Assembly (NCBI GenBank): GCA_023653785.1 | Contig: JAMKCH010056823.1 | Coordinates: forward strand, 186,001 to 250,000 | Length of the DNA: 64,000 nt | Reading direction: 5' to 3' | Origin: Ophioderma brevispina | Taxonomy: Eukaryota > Echinodermata > Ophiuroidea > Amphilepidida > Ophiodermatidae | Shown here: piece after piece, positions 37,190 through 47,510 of the stretch | Layout of the letters: each line of letters starts with the position of its first letter | How positions within the stretch are numbered: position 1 is the stretch's first letter | The notes under the pieces: model-generated | Databases searched by the model: none | The model's input: the letters and a program-made list of their open reading frames with translations, nothing else | What the model was told of the DNA's origin: nothing | Position numbers and translations under genes: made by a program

Positions 37190-37530
37190 AGAAACTTTGA
37201 AGGGGGGGACTGGGGCAGGGGAAGCGACGGCGTAATAACCATCGCCCCTCTCGCCATGGGTGAGGGATTTTGCAAAGCACAGCTTGCTTAGGACTAGGCT
37301 AATATCATACTTTTTGAACTCTATGACAAAATAGAAAAATGGAAAAATTGAGGTATGAAAACAGGTTGGCTACCAAGTTTGACTTCCAATGTTGCTCAAA
37401 CCAAAGTTAAGGGCAAAATCATTTGAAATGGCGGCCATTTGAATCCAAATGGCCGCCAAACGGTTTCAGAAAAATACAATGCGACCAATACTTTCCTGAT
37501 ACTGGATGTCTACTCTCATTGTGAAGTTTT
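37190..37530 (-). repeat. Inverted copy of the 0.3-kb module
   Basis: The reverse complement matches the modules at 33.4-34.4 kb (GGCCGCCA, CCAATGTTGCTCA, CCCATGGGTGAGGGA). Confidence 0.8.
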
Positions 37531-37550
37531 GCTAACTTAAAGTAGTAACC

Positions 37551-37985
37551 CATTTACTCTGTCACGGAATCACTGTTGTGGAATTTGGCCATAGAGACTT
37601 TGGATGAGTCGACACAAGTACATCATGACATTCATACCTTTGATTTCAACCTTGTGTAAACCTTCAATGTCAAGAAAAAAATGTCAAACTTTTGCATTAT
37701 TCGAAATCAATAACAAATTAGGGAATCTTACCAAACTTTTAAGCATATATTCAAGGAATGTTCAAAATTTTTCACATATCTTTCATGAAAACTTTGATAC
37801 TTCAGAAAGAAAAACAAACGTTATAGCATTTAGACAGTAACTCAATGGACCTTAAGATGCTGTGGGGAAGTGAAACTTGTACAAACGTGGTCAATATGAT
37901 TTTTGGCGGCTTTCCGTTAATTCACTTCCATATCGCAACTTGTTAAATATTTGTCTGAAATGAGTTTGTAAATGTTTTTGACTAC
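37551..37985. other. Intergenic DNA, no gene seen
   Basis: Unrecognised 78-codon ORF at 37604-37840; otherwise featureless. Confidence 0.4.
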
Positions 37986-38377
37986 CCTGTACTACTACTA
38001 TACTTACATGTACTACTATACTATGTACTACTACTACTACTACTACTACTACTATACTACTACTACTACTTACTACTATATATACTACTACTATAATTAC
38101 GAAGAATCATGATAATAATGTGAAGACTACTAACATGGAAGAATAAGACGAAGAATAATAATACTACTAATACAACTAAAACTACTAATACGATACGACA
38201 TTACTAAATAAAAGAATAGAGAATGTAATACTACTAATAATACTACTAATACTACTACTACATTGTACTACTACTAATACTACGTACTAATAACTACTAC
38301 TAATACTACCAGTCTGTAATACTACTACTAAATGTACTACTAATACTACTACATGTACTACTACTACTACTACTACA

Positions 38378-38424
<47 letters not shown>

Positions 38425-38985
38425 ACTACTACTACTACATGTACTACTACTACTACATCACTACTACTACTACTACTAATACTACTAATACTACTTGTAT
38501 ACTACTACTACTAAAAAAAAAGAAAAATACTACTACTACTACTACATGTACTACTACTACTTACTACTACTTACAGTACTATACTCACTACTATACTACA
38601 TGTACTACACTACTACTATACTACTACTAATACTATCTGTACTACTACTACTACATGTACTACTACTACTACTACTACATGTACTACTACTACATAATTC
38701 TACTACTACTACTACAATACTACTACTACTACATGTACTACTACTCCTACTACTACTACTACTACTCCTACTATATACTATACTACCTACTACTACTGAA
38801 TACTACATGTACTACTACTATACTACTACAGGTACTACTATACTATACTACTACAGACTACTACTACTACACTATATACTACTAACTAATACTACTATAC
38901 TACATGTACTATACTACTCTATACTATAATACTACTACTACTACCTACTACTACTACTACACTACTACTACTACTACTCTACAAA
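37986..38985. repeat. 1-kb (TAC)n trinucleotide tract
   Basis: Interrupted TAC/ACT repeats with recurrent CATG interruptions (ACTACATGTACTAC). Long ORFs here (Tyr/Thr/Leu homopolymers) are translation of the microsatellite. Confidence 0.95.
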
Positions 38986-38989
38986 TAGC

Positions 38990-39335
38990 AGCAGAGATTT
39001 ATATAGCCCTTATGCATTGGCCTCTAATCGCTTTCACAAATGGTCGTTGATCACTGTGGCCCAACCAACCCAAAACCAATTTATAATCATTTCAAGGGAT
39101 GCAGCAGATCGGGATGGATCAGCGCTTTCCCTTATCACATTACATCGAGGAAACCATCGCAGCCGGGACCGCTTCCCACATATCGATGGGTAAAATCGAG
39201 ACACCAAGCGGTTCATTTCTTGTCCAGGGAAATTACAAGACAGCTGAATCTCACGGGCTCGAACGCATGCCTTACGCATGGATGAGCATAAACTGGAGTC
39301 GAGCGCTTTTAAACCTGGATTGAGCTATCTTGTAG
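38990..39335 (+). mobile_element. Dispersed element embedded in the TAC tract
   Basis: A non-repetitive ~340-bp block starting GCAGAGATTTATATAGCCCT lies between two TAC tracts (37986-38985 and 39336-39388). It carries open frames on both strands (81 codons each) without known domains. Its TTATATAGC start resembles the repeat ends at 4889 and 10368. It likely inserted into, or seeded, the microsatellite. Confidence 0.55.
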
Positions 39336-39388
39336 TACTACTACTACTAATACTACACTATAATAATATACTACTACTACTACCACTA
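39336..39388. repeat. Residual (TAC)n tract
   Basis: TACTACTAC with TAA interruptions, continuing the tract at 38 kb beyond the embedded element. Confidence 0.85.
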
Positions 39389-39596
39389 AATTAAATTTAT
39401 TGATCCTTTGTTATCCACAAAACGGATAACCGCCATACAAAGGATAAGTTAGGGGAACGATTTCGCACTAAGAGCGTTCTGAATGAATAACAAAAGCCAA
39501 TTCGCCCTAACGTAGGGGATAGGATAGTCACTTTTTAAGTTATTTTTATTTATTAACAAATAGTAATATTAATAATAATAATTGTAATAAAATTGT

Positions 39597-39862
39597 GGTA
39601 TTTTGAAAGGAAGACGAACTTTACACAGGGTTTAAAAACCAGCGTTAGTCCTACATGAGTGGGACTTTTTTCCTTCCCAACATACAGTTGAAACTGGAAA
39701 TGGTGAGAAAAAATTCCTAATGGATGACCAAACGGCACAACAGAGGAATTAGCTCCCCGGACAGCATATTTTTAGAGTAGGTTGGAAGAAAAAAAGGTCC
39801 ACTCATGTAGGACTAACCCTGGTTTAAACCCAGGTCTAAAAGTTAGTGTCCTTTCGGAATAC
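39597..39862. mobile_element. MITE with ~85-bp inverted repeats
   Basis: Left arm GGTATTTTGAAAGGAAGACG...AGTCCTACATGAGTGGGAC is mirrored by GTCCACTCATGTAGGACTAA...GTCCTTTCGGAATACC. Length is about 266 bp, with no ORF. Confidence 0.82.
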
Positions 39863-40895
39863 CAGCCATTATGTTAAAAACCATAAAAACCACACAATAT
39901 TAGCACGAATTTTCTGATGAAATTGTCAATTAAATGTGTTATGGCAGATGTGCTTAACACTGGACAAGTGAAAGGGAGAAATCGACCGGAAACTTAGTTA
40001 GATGAGAGTTACACAGTAAGACACTCTTAATTGGATGTCTCCTGCTATAGTATATCATATCCATTCTATCTCCAAATTATTAGCTCTCAACACGCTCTTT
40101 ATCACAACCAACGCATCCCCTATATTGTACTTGTTACAGTTGTATGCAGCTACGATTTGGAATTCTTTGTTTCGAAGGTTTACCTAAACAACTTCACGTC
40201 AAAAAAATTCACCTACCTGTGTCAGTTTTGGGGTTTTATTGTAGTCTTATTCCGATTGCAGAAACAAAATAGCAAACTAATATTTGTTTTGAAAAAAAAA
40301 AAGGATATTAAAAAGGGCTACTATTTAAAATAAAAAGGGTAAAATGTCGATGTTAATGAATTTTACCTCCGAAGACACATTATTCATGGACTTCGCACCC
40401 GTTATTTCTTTCTATTACAGCCCCGATGTATCAACTAACTGGGAGTAATGTACTAGCTGGTAAATTCGTATCTTGCGATTTTGCGTGCGCCAATCCGGGT
40501 ATCGTTACTAGTACTATACCCGACATCCTGATTGTTTTCTTACTCGAAGTTAGTCTTGGTCTACCCACAGTGCACTAGTTTTGGAACCTACGATATTCAT
40601 TATGGGTCATGTGATCACGTAATAATCTATCCTTACCACATAAAACTGAGTTAACACACATTTTAGCCACCAGGTGCTATACAACAAGTCTTTTAAAAAA
40701 AACTGTCGGGTCGCCATAATAGAACAACATTAAAAAGCATTTAAAGGAGTAATGGTTTTTCTAGTTTGAAGTTGCACTTTAATTAATTACAGAAACATAA
40801 AAAGAAATATAACTGATTCGAAGTAGATGTTGAAACACGAGTTAAGATTGCATCGACCAATCACCTGTTTTACCACTTGATTCCCTTTCCCTTTG
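39863..40895. other. Intergenic DNA, no gene seen
   Basis: An unrecognised 100-codon plus-strand ORF (40031-40333), K-rich at its C-terminus because of a poly-A run. CCTTTGACCTTGG and GTGACCTTTGACCTC near 40891-40920 contain AGGTCA-like half-sites (minus strand), but such motifs are frequent in repeats. Confidence 0.4.
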
Positions 40896-40899
40896 ACCT

Positions 40900-41880
40900 T
40901 GGTATGTGACCTTTGACCTCACATCAGTTGTAAGCTTTAATTTAACGTATGTTGACACCTTCACTCTCATTTCAAATAAAGAACATAGAAAGCGCCTAAT
41001 TGGATGCAAAATTGTAAAAATGCATCCCCAAGTTAAAAACAAAAAAACACGCGTTTTTAACCTAATTTTAAAAAAAAAAAAAAAAAAAATGCCCAATTGG
41101 GCGCAACACGTGTTAAAACTGCGCAAAATTTAAAACTGCACCCTAAGTTACGAGCTTAATTTGATGTACGTAAAAAACTCTCCTGTCATTTCAATACAGA
41201 AAATAGAAAACGCCCAATTGGGCGCAAAATGGATTAAAAAACGAATCCCAGTTATAAGCTTTATTTACACCTTCCTTTCAATTTCACATAAGAAAATATA
41301 AAAGGCGCCAATTGGGCGCAAAATGTTGTAAACTGCATCCTAAGTTCGAGCTTTAATTTGATTACGTATAAGCTCTCCTGTCATTTCAAATAAATCGAAA
41401 ACTCCCATTGGGCGCAAAAGTTGTTAAAACTGACTCCCAAGTTATAAGCTTTAATTGATTGTAGGTTACACCTTCCTCATTTCAAATACAGAAAATAGAA
41501 AAGGCGCTCAATTGGGCTCAAAATGTGTAAAAACTGCATCCCTAAGTTACGAGCTTTAATTTGATGTACGTAAAGCTCTCCTGTCATTTCAAATAAAGAA
41601 AATAGAAAAACGCCCAATTGGGCGCAAAATGTGTTAAAACTGAATCCCCAAGTTATAAGCTTTAATTACACCTTCCTGTCATTTCAAATAAAGAAAATAG
41701 AAAAGGCGCCCAATTGGGTGCAAAATATGTAAAAACTGCATCCCTAAGTTACGAGCTTTAATTTGATGTACGTAAAACTCTCCTATCATTGGCGCAAAAT
41801 GTGTTTAGAAGGAATCCCCAAGTTATAAGCTTGAATATAATGTAGGTTACACCTTCCTGTCATTTCAAATAAAGATGTTA
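40900..41880. repeat. ~100-bp tandem array with CGCCCAATTGGGCG dyad
   Basis: About nine units. The dyad or its variants falls near 40992, 41090, 41210, 41306, 41403, 41504, 41611, 41707 and 41788. Each unit also carries GTTAAAACTG-ATCCCCAAGTT, ATAAGCTTTAATTTGATGTA and CTCCTGTCATTTCAAATAAA. Non-coding. Alternate units appear to follow A-B-A-B variants (CACCTTC versus AGCTCTC). Confidence 0.9.
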
Positions 41881-42139
41881 CCTAAATTTTTCGTCTTAAA
41901 TAATATCGCTTCCAATTATTTGCCTTTCACCTTTGTCATAATCCTCTTGCTCACCGTAGTTTAACTCTACGTGGCCTGATCATTTTCTTACTTATAACTC
42001 TCCTATTCGTTACTCACCCTTTATCTATCCCTGCAACGTTTTAACCAAACTCCCATTTCCCAGGCAGTCTTGGCAGAGACTAAAATCAAAGAAATGCTTT
42101 TTAAGGCCATTTAAAACCTGCAATGATGTTATTCTTTGT
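41881..42139. other. Intergenic DNA, no gene seen
   Basis: Short gap between the ~100-bp array and the GACGTC foldback element. Nothing recognised. Confidence 0.4.
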
Positions 42140-42815
42140 CTGAAATTGCATCGCATTACACACCCAACACTAAAACTCCAGGGGGGTTACCTGTGATTTT
42201 CGTTACTGAACATCCGATTCCTGTAAATTTGGTACCAAAGGATAGCTTAGAGTTTCTTCTTTCCATTGGTACCAAAATAAGTACCAACATCCCCATTATG
42301 ACGTCACTGCGACGTCATATGTTGAGGAAAGTACGAAAATACTGAATATAGGGTGGAAAATTGATTTTAGTGACTCAGACACCTTATTATAGCACTAAAA
42401 TGCTCTCATTATATAAAACTAGTCATTTCCCATCAAGTAGAGTCAAAAACCGCATGAAAATCTGATATTCCTAACCTTTTTGACGAAAAATTGAATTTTC
42501 CCCTATTCTACACTGTGTGTCTATGGAAATTGGCAGTTTTGCTGACATGCGAACTTTATGACGTCATTGTGACATAATGCTAGGCATGTTGGTACTCATT
42601 TTGGTATCAATGGAAAGAGGAGGACCACAGATATCTATTGGTATCAAAATCACCCTGTATCCTACCTATACCCCGGTTGATGTTTGTTTTTGGATGAAAA
42701 GGAGCGGAACATGTCAATTGACAATTACATAAAATAATTTGGCACCAAAAAGGAGGTTTTAGCAAGCCGGGGGAAATACCCGAAGGGGGTTGGTAACCCC
42801 CCCCCCTACTATTTT
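42140..42815 (+). mobile_element. GACGTC foldback family, copy A
   Basis: A core of about 470 bp (42188-42659) has inverted arms: TTTCCATTGGTACCAAAATA and TATGACGTCACT against TATGACGTCAT...ACTCATTTTGGTATCAATGGA. Ends are TACCTGTGATTTT and AAAATCACCCTGTA. A further ~150 bp downstream (CTATACCCCGG...GGCACCAAAAAGG...AACCCCCCCC) is shared with copy B at 58995-59765, so the dispersed unit may extend past the foldback core. Confidence 0.8.
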
Positions 42816-42865
42816 TTTTCTGATAACATTTTGTGCATACAATCAAGAGGTTTTTTTTTTTTTTT

Positions 42866-43208
42866 ATTAATACGAGTACCTTCACCCTCAATGCCATCAC
42901 ACTAGTTATCCTTTATATTATCGGAGGGATATATACCGGAATGGAATGGGCGTTGTCATGCATTTACCAATACTCGTCAGTCTGCGTTGAACGCCCACCA
43001 ACTTGGGATGTATGTATCTCTCCCCTGCGGCATTTCCAAGGTATGAACTTATGTTTAAGGAGCACATGTATTGAATTATGTTATGGAATAAATTGACAAA
43101 AGTATTCATGCTGTTCCGAAATGATTCCTTTGGTGTCAGATTTAAGGGCTTACCTCTCGCATGATAATTAATTTTAAATTGAGTAGAGGACTTAGGAGCG
43201 TCCTCGCA
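42866..43208 (+). mobile_element. 5' LTR of a deleted chromovirus
   Basis: Direct repeat with 44914-45246; the securely aligned part begins at 42891. It contains a TATA-like GATATATACCGG (42929-42940), an AATAAA at 43087-43092 and ends in TCCTCGCA, i.e. the usual terminal CA. Its first ~25 bp differ from the 3' LTR. Confidence 0.85.
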
Positions 43209-43210
43209 TT

Positions 43211-43229
43211 TGGTGGAAGATCCGGGTAA
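43211..43229 (+). promoter_or_regulatory. Primer-binding site of the LTR element
   Basis: TGGTGGAAGATCCGGGTAA starts 2 bp after the LTR terminal CA. Its complement would end in CCA, as a tRNA 3' end does. The tRNA identity was not determined. Confidence 0.7.
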
Positions 43230-43243
43230 TTTCCAAGGAACAT

Positions 43244-43864
43244 TTGCAGCAGAACCAACTCTTCATGAAGCAACGATACGACAAGAACGCCACATATGTT
43301 AAATACCAGGTAGGAGATTGTGTCTTTATATATTTCCCTGTTACTCAGTCTGGTCTTTCAAAGAAACTCAAAAAAATTTGGTGTGGTCCGTATCTTCTCG
43401 TCAGACAAACAGGTCCCGTTAACTTTATGGTCAGGAATCTTGAGAACAATAAACTGTTGTCTTCTCCCATACACGTTAATCGTATGAAATATGCATACGA
43501 TAGGTATGTTCGCCTTACCAATGACGAACTACCCATGCAACCTCACGCTCAAGCCCCTAAAGGAGGTTTGACAGATGCTGATCTTCCCCAAGATTCCTTT
43601 CAGCCGCTGTTAGCTAAGCAGTCTCCAGCAAAATCTACTGTTACAGTCCCTGGAATACCTCCTACAGAAGAGTCTAGCAATGAACTCTACCAAGTGGAAC
43701 GTGTCATCAGAGGAAGATTCATCAATGGTAAACTGCACTACCTGATTAAGTGGTCAAACTATTCTAATAAGTACAATACTTGGGAACCTGTGTCTAATCT
43801 TAATGAAGCCATTCTTGAGCATTTGAGGCATAATCCTGTCAAAATAACAGGAAAAGCAGTGTGA
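43244..43864 (+). pseudogene. Integrase C-terminus with chromodomain (Ty3/gypsy chromovirus)
   Basis: A 206-codon open remnant of pol. Residues 1-30 (QQNQLFMKQRYDKNA, YQVGD) match the end of the integrase core linker. Residues about 40-65 form the GPY/F module (KKIWCGPYLLVRQTGPVNF). Residues about 147-196 form a chromodomain (YQVERVIRGR, LHYLIKWSNY, NTWEPVSNL) with aromatic Y147, W169 and W180, the usual cage for methylated histone. Chromoviruses use this to direct integration to marked chromatin. Gag, protease, RT, RNase H and the integrase catalytic triad are missing: the sequence jumps from the primer-binding site to here in about 15 bp. The frame has stayed open, so the deletion may be recent or the fragment tolerated. 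The start is only the first Met; the true frame came from further upstream. Confidence 0.9.
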
Positions 43865-44913
43865 TTGTGTTGAATTCCAAATATGCCATTTTATTTACCT
43901 ATGATACAAATAAGTTAATACTTTGTTTTAATTAAACGTTTGATTCCATTGATCTAATGTAGTTCTGTACGAAGTGCCTACAAGAGGTACCGGAATCGAA
44001 TGATATGGTCTTTTGGATCAGATGATATTTTGTCATATTTTGCAAGCAATACGAAGCATTAAATTATAAAATGCTTCCTGTTTTTGTAATGTTTTGTATT
44101 TAAAGATTGTCAATTCAAGCTTGCTAATCATATTGTATGTATTTTTGTGGTTGAGTTTCATGCAGAAAGAACTTGAGGGTACCCGACATAACTACTCTAC
44201 CGAACTGTACCAGCTCTACTTGTAGTCCTTCAGCGGTGATATCTTTAAAAACTTAGGGCCGGCCGTAGATTGCATAAAGGACATCGTGGAAAGAACTTTA
44301 CTTTAGTTGCGCGCACTTTTCCATCTTTAACAAAGTTCGTTCTGGAAACGATATGTTCTACCGCTAATTAAGAATCCTACAAGCTGTATCTCTAGTCAAG
44401 TTTTAAAGACAAATGGAACCATAGCCTGTAAGTAATGTTAAGTGGAGAGTATGGTCGTGATTTTCTAATTTTAAGTTAGAGAATCTTGGTTAACTTTCCT
44501 TCAAGGTTCTGTTTAACCTTGGCAATTCAATCTAATTCAATTCAATTTAAAGGAATTCAATTCAGTGCAATGGAATTTAAATGTAGTTCAAATTAAAGCA
44601 ATCCACTGCATTGATACATGTGTATAGATGAAATTCAGCATGAATTCTGCCAAAACTTTGCAATCTAAATGCATGATTAAATAAATATATATATATTGTC
44701 AATTTGTGAGCTTGAATATATTGGCAAATTTGTAAACTGAAATTATTTAGAGATTGAGGAGAATATTTAAGTTTCGGCAAGCTAATAACTCCTCCAAAAA
44801 GTAAATATTAAGTTGCACATGGATCGATCCTATGTTTTTGCACTATTGGCACATGTCTCCAAATTAAAATTAAAAAGAAATCGTCGCAGTCGATTTAAAA
44901 AAGGAGAGGCATA
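43865..44913 (+). mobile_element. 3' internal region of the LTR element with polypurine tract
   Basis: About 1 kb of non-coding AT-rich sequence between the pol stop and 3' LTR. A polypurine tract AAAAAAGGAGAGG (44897-44909) lies 4 bp before the LTR start TGTTATGG, the position expected for plus-strand priming. Confidence 0.75.
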
Positions 44914-45246
44914 TGTTATGGAGCTACTTTATGCCACACTAGTTATCCTTTATATTAGCGGAGGGATATATATACCGGAATGGAATGGGCGTTGTCATGC
45001 ATTACCAATACTCGTCAGTCTGCGTTGAACGCCCACCAACTTGGGATGTATGTATCTCTCCCCTGCGGCACTTCCAAGGTATGAACTTATGTTTAAGGAG
45101 CACATGTATTGAATTATGTTTTGGAATAAATTGACAAAAGTATTCATGCTGTTCCGATATGATTCCTTTGGTGTCAGATTTAAGGTCTTACCTCTCGCAT
45201 GATAATTAATATTCAATTGAGTAGAGGACTTAGGAGCGTCCTCACA
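44914..45246 (+). mobile_element. 3' LTR of the deleted chromovirus
   Basis: 333 bp, TG...CA ends (TGTTATGG...TCCTCACA), with AATAAA at 45125-45130. It is very similar to the 5' LTR apart from the first ~25 bp. No matching target duplication was seen (CTTGC follows; the left flank is poly-T). Confidence 0.87.
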
Positions 45247-46059
45247 CTTGCACATCTCTGCGATGCTTTTTTTAAAATACTATTCTTCTTAGGTGTTTCT
45301 TCGTCTTGTTCCATGGTTCTCAGTAATTTTGAGGTATTTGTCCATCCCATTTATAAACGTGCTGACAAATCATATGAAAAAAATAAATGACAAATAATGC
45401 ATTCATAATTGGTCAGTTTTATTGAAATGTAATTTAATTTGTCATACACTAAAAATTAATTTGTAATGCACTAAAATTTACAAATCAAAGGCAATTTGAT
45501 CATTCATTAATTTGTTATGAAATTTTAAAAAGGGAAATTTTATAATTGAAAATATCGGTGACGATAAGAATTAATTTCAAAAGCTAATAATTGTTAATTG
45601 AACATTATGAAAACATTTTAGCTTTATTTTCTTGAATTATTAAAAAATCCCTTGCATGACCAATTTTAATTTGTCAAATAAGACTATTTTCTTAATATTT
45701 TCAGTGTTTTGTATTATAACTGCCCATTATTCAAAAGTGCGCTCTTTGATTGCGGAGTTTGCCGATTTTAAAAGTAGTGTAATTAAGCCATTACTCTATA
45801 CAGAACTGTTTGATATAAGTGTTGTTACACCTACACTCCACAGTCGAATGAGACCACAAATAAAATATACTTAGCTGGCAAAGCCAACAAACACAACAGG
45901 AAACCATTTGAAGTGTATTTTAAAAATAAATGTCTTGTAAATTAAAACTTAAGTGTTAACACTTAAGTTTTATTGCTTTATATCATGTCTCTTAAAGAAC
46001 TATTATTTACCCTAACGCTACATCTGTCCCTAGCCTATTTCCCGGAAGGAGTGAAGGGA
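45247..46059. other. AT-rich DNA with a perfect palindrome
   Basis: Unrecognised 72-codon ORF at 45656-45874. A perfect 28-bp palindrome lies at 45944-45971 (half-site AAAACTTAAGTGTT). Confidence 0.5.
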
Positions 46060-46170
46060 TGAAGATCCCATCATTTCTTGGATGTTTCTACTGACATTTA
46101 ATTTTTTGTTATGTTCAAGGATTATATCCGACATAGCGTTAAAATATTGGCCTTTATTTCCGACTTCGGT
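46060..46170 (+). repeat. Stray fragment of the 550-bp satellite
   Basis: CATCATTTCTTGGATGTTTC, TACTGAC and GGATTATATCCGACATAGCG match the ~550-bp units of 49.7-53.3 kb, in the orientation of the inverted portion (52.56-53.28 kb). It ends at an (AT)n tract, as the array does. Confidence 0.8.
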
Positions 46171-46173
46171 CAC

Positions 46174-46342
<169 letters not shown>

Positions 46343-46440
46343 CCGAGATCTAAACGGAAGGTTGTGGGTTCGAGTCCCATCCACAGCAAGTTCATTTTGC
46401 GATTAATAATGCAACGTCCGCGCTGTCATCAATTTCTTCT
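46343..46440 (+). mobile_element. tRNA-Arg-like SINE, 5'-truncated copy
   Basis: Begins in the anticodon arm (CCGAGATCTAAACGG, loop with TCT) directly after (AT)n. It then has the B box GGTTGTGGGTTCGAGTCCC and the same ~50-bp tail (AAGTTCATTTTGCGATTAAT...) as the copy at 46621. Confidence 0.8.
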
Positions 46441-46620
46441 ATATATGTATATGTTTATGGCAGTAATTCACAAAGGTTATAAACAACTCCAATTTCTCCT
46501 GTGTATTTATAATTATTGTGAGTTGCTTTCGTATCAAATTTCTTATGTTGATCACCTTGTGATATGGACGGCATTACGCTCCGAACGCTATGGTGCAAAA
46601 GCTCGAGCAAACCATCACAT

Positions 46621-46743
46621 GCCGTGGTGGCGCAATGGATTAGCGCATCCGAGATCGAAACGGAAGGTTGTGGGTTCGAGTCCCATCCACAGCAAGTTCA
46701 TTTTGCGATTAATAATGCAACGTCCGCGCTGTCATCAATTTCT
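46621..46743 (+). mobile_element. tRNA-Arg-like SINE, full-head copy
   Basis: 46621-46693 folds as a 73-nt tRNA-like cloverleaf: acceptor GCCGTGG/CCACAGC (6 of 7 pairs), D-arm GGCGCAATGGATTAGCGC, anticodon loop with TCG, and T-arm GTGGGTTCGAGTCCCAT. This matches the tRNA-Arg pattern. The ~50-bp tail AAGTTCATTTTGCGATTAAT...CAATTTCTT leads into (AT)n. Two copies sharing the tail argue for a SINE rather than a housekeeping tRNA gene, although transcription of the head by pol III is plausible. Confidence 0.8.
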
Positions 46744-46774
<31 letters not shown>

Positions 46775-46805
46775 CAAAATTTGCGAAACAGAATTCAACA
46801 CCATC

Positions 46806-47225
46806 ATGCACGCTAGGAGGACCATATTGTTCGACCATAGCAAGACCCCATGGGTAAAGCGTGATGGCAAGAAAGAATGCGACATATCCATGGGGGCTTA
46901 TGACGGGGCAGAAGTTTGTGAGCTGGTAGGGCTATACGCTCTGTCTAAACTGTGCGGTAAGTTAGATATATCTAGTATAGGTCTCTACCGCGACGACGGC
47001 CTTGCCACCCTGAAAAAATCATCAGGTAGCCAAGCGGACAAGACCAGGAAAGACCTCATCAAGATCTTCCAAGAACTCGGACTCAAAATCACAGTCCAAA
47101 CCAATCTGAAAGTCGTTGACTATCTTGATGTAACGCTCAACCTAGAAACAGCAACATATCAGCCATATAGAAAGCCAAATGACACGCCAGTCTACAGCAA
47201 CGCAAACTCCAACCATCCATCATAA
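46806..47225 (+). pseudogene. Reverse transcriptase fragment of a Penelope-like element
   Basis: A 139-codon open piece. It has WVKRDG (aa 16-21), MGAYDGAEVCELVGLYALSK (aa 29-48) and the catalytic motif variant LYRDDGLA (aa 60-67, two Asp present), then a thumb-like QELGLKITVQTN and VDYLDVTLNL. The motif set and order fit the widespread Penelope-like RT family carrying YRDD instead of YADD; family identity is from memory. Palm motifs upstream of aa 1 are missing. The frame ends in NANSNHPS followed by stops, where related proteins continue. Confidence 0.75.
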
Positions 47226-47510
47226 TAAGTGAAAGCGTATACCAGAGGCATCGAAAAAACCGACTATCAAATTATCATCAGGAGAAAATTTTCCAAGAAC
47301 TGGCACATCGGTTAACGCCGCCTCAAAAACGTGGCTACAAGACCGACATCAGCTCACCAAAACGCAACCCCAACCTAGAGAGCCAAAAAAGAAAAACCGT
47401 TCGAGGAAAATCATCTGGTTTAATCCCGCCGTACAGTTTCTAACGTCAAAAGCAACGTCGCCAGGACATTCCTTAGACTGATCGTCTAAACATTTTCCAC
47501 CAGGGAACAG
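47226..47510 (+). pseudogene. Frameshifted linker of the Penelope-like ORF
   Basis: Translated in pieces it still shows RKIIWFNPA (about 47410-47435) and a FHQGTVHQIF segment, matching the RT-to-endonuclease linker. Several frame changes and stops separate them. Confidence 0.6.

Larger units (their letters stand above)
34010..37550. mobile_element. Large imperfect inverted duplication carrying ORF remnants
   Basis: Left tip 34010-34620 pairs with right tip 36950-37550: ATACCCATGTATA with TATACATGGGTAT, and GCTAGAAACATG with CATGTTTCTAGC. Left 34630-34720 pairs with right 35985-36165 (GGAGATGGGTC against GACCCATCTCC). The minus-strand ORF piece at 34793-35160 pairs with the plus-strand piece at about 35590-35745. 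The right half has about 780 bp extra (36170-36945). The centre is near 35.2-35.4 kb. Confidence 0.75.

Noticed and set aside
38439..38929. 144-codon and shorter ORFs of Tyr/Thr/Leu runs
   Set aside because: Pure translation of the (TAC)n tract.
40885..40922. Nuclear-receptor response element (AGGTCA half-sites)
   Set aside because: Two loose half-sites next to a tandem array, with no gene nearby to regulate.
42607..42900. 97-codon minus-strand ORF next to the LTR element
   Set aside because: Composed of homopolymer and repeat-copy sequence shared with 59.6 kb; no motif.
46621..46693. Functional tRNA-Arg gene
   Set aside because: An acceptor mismatch, a second nearby copy sharing a non-tRNA tail and the AT-repeat context favour a SINE head.
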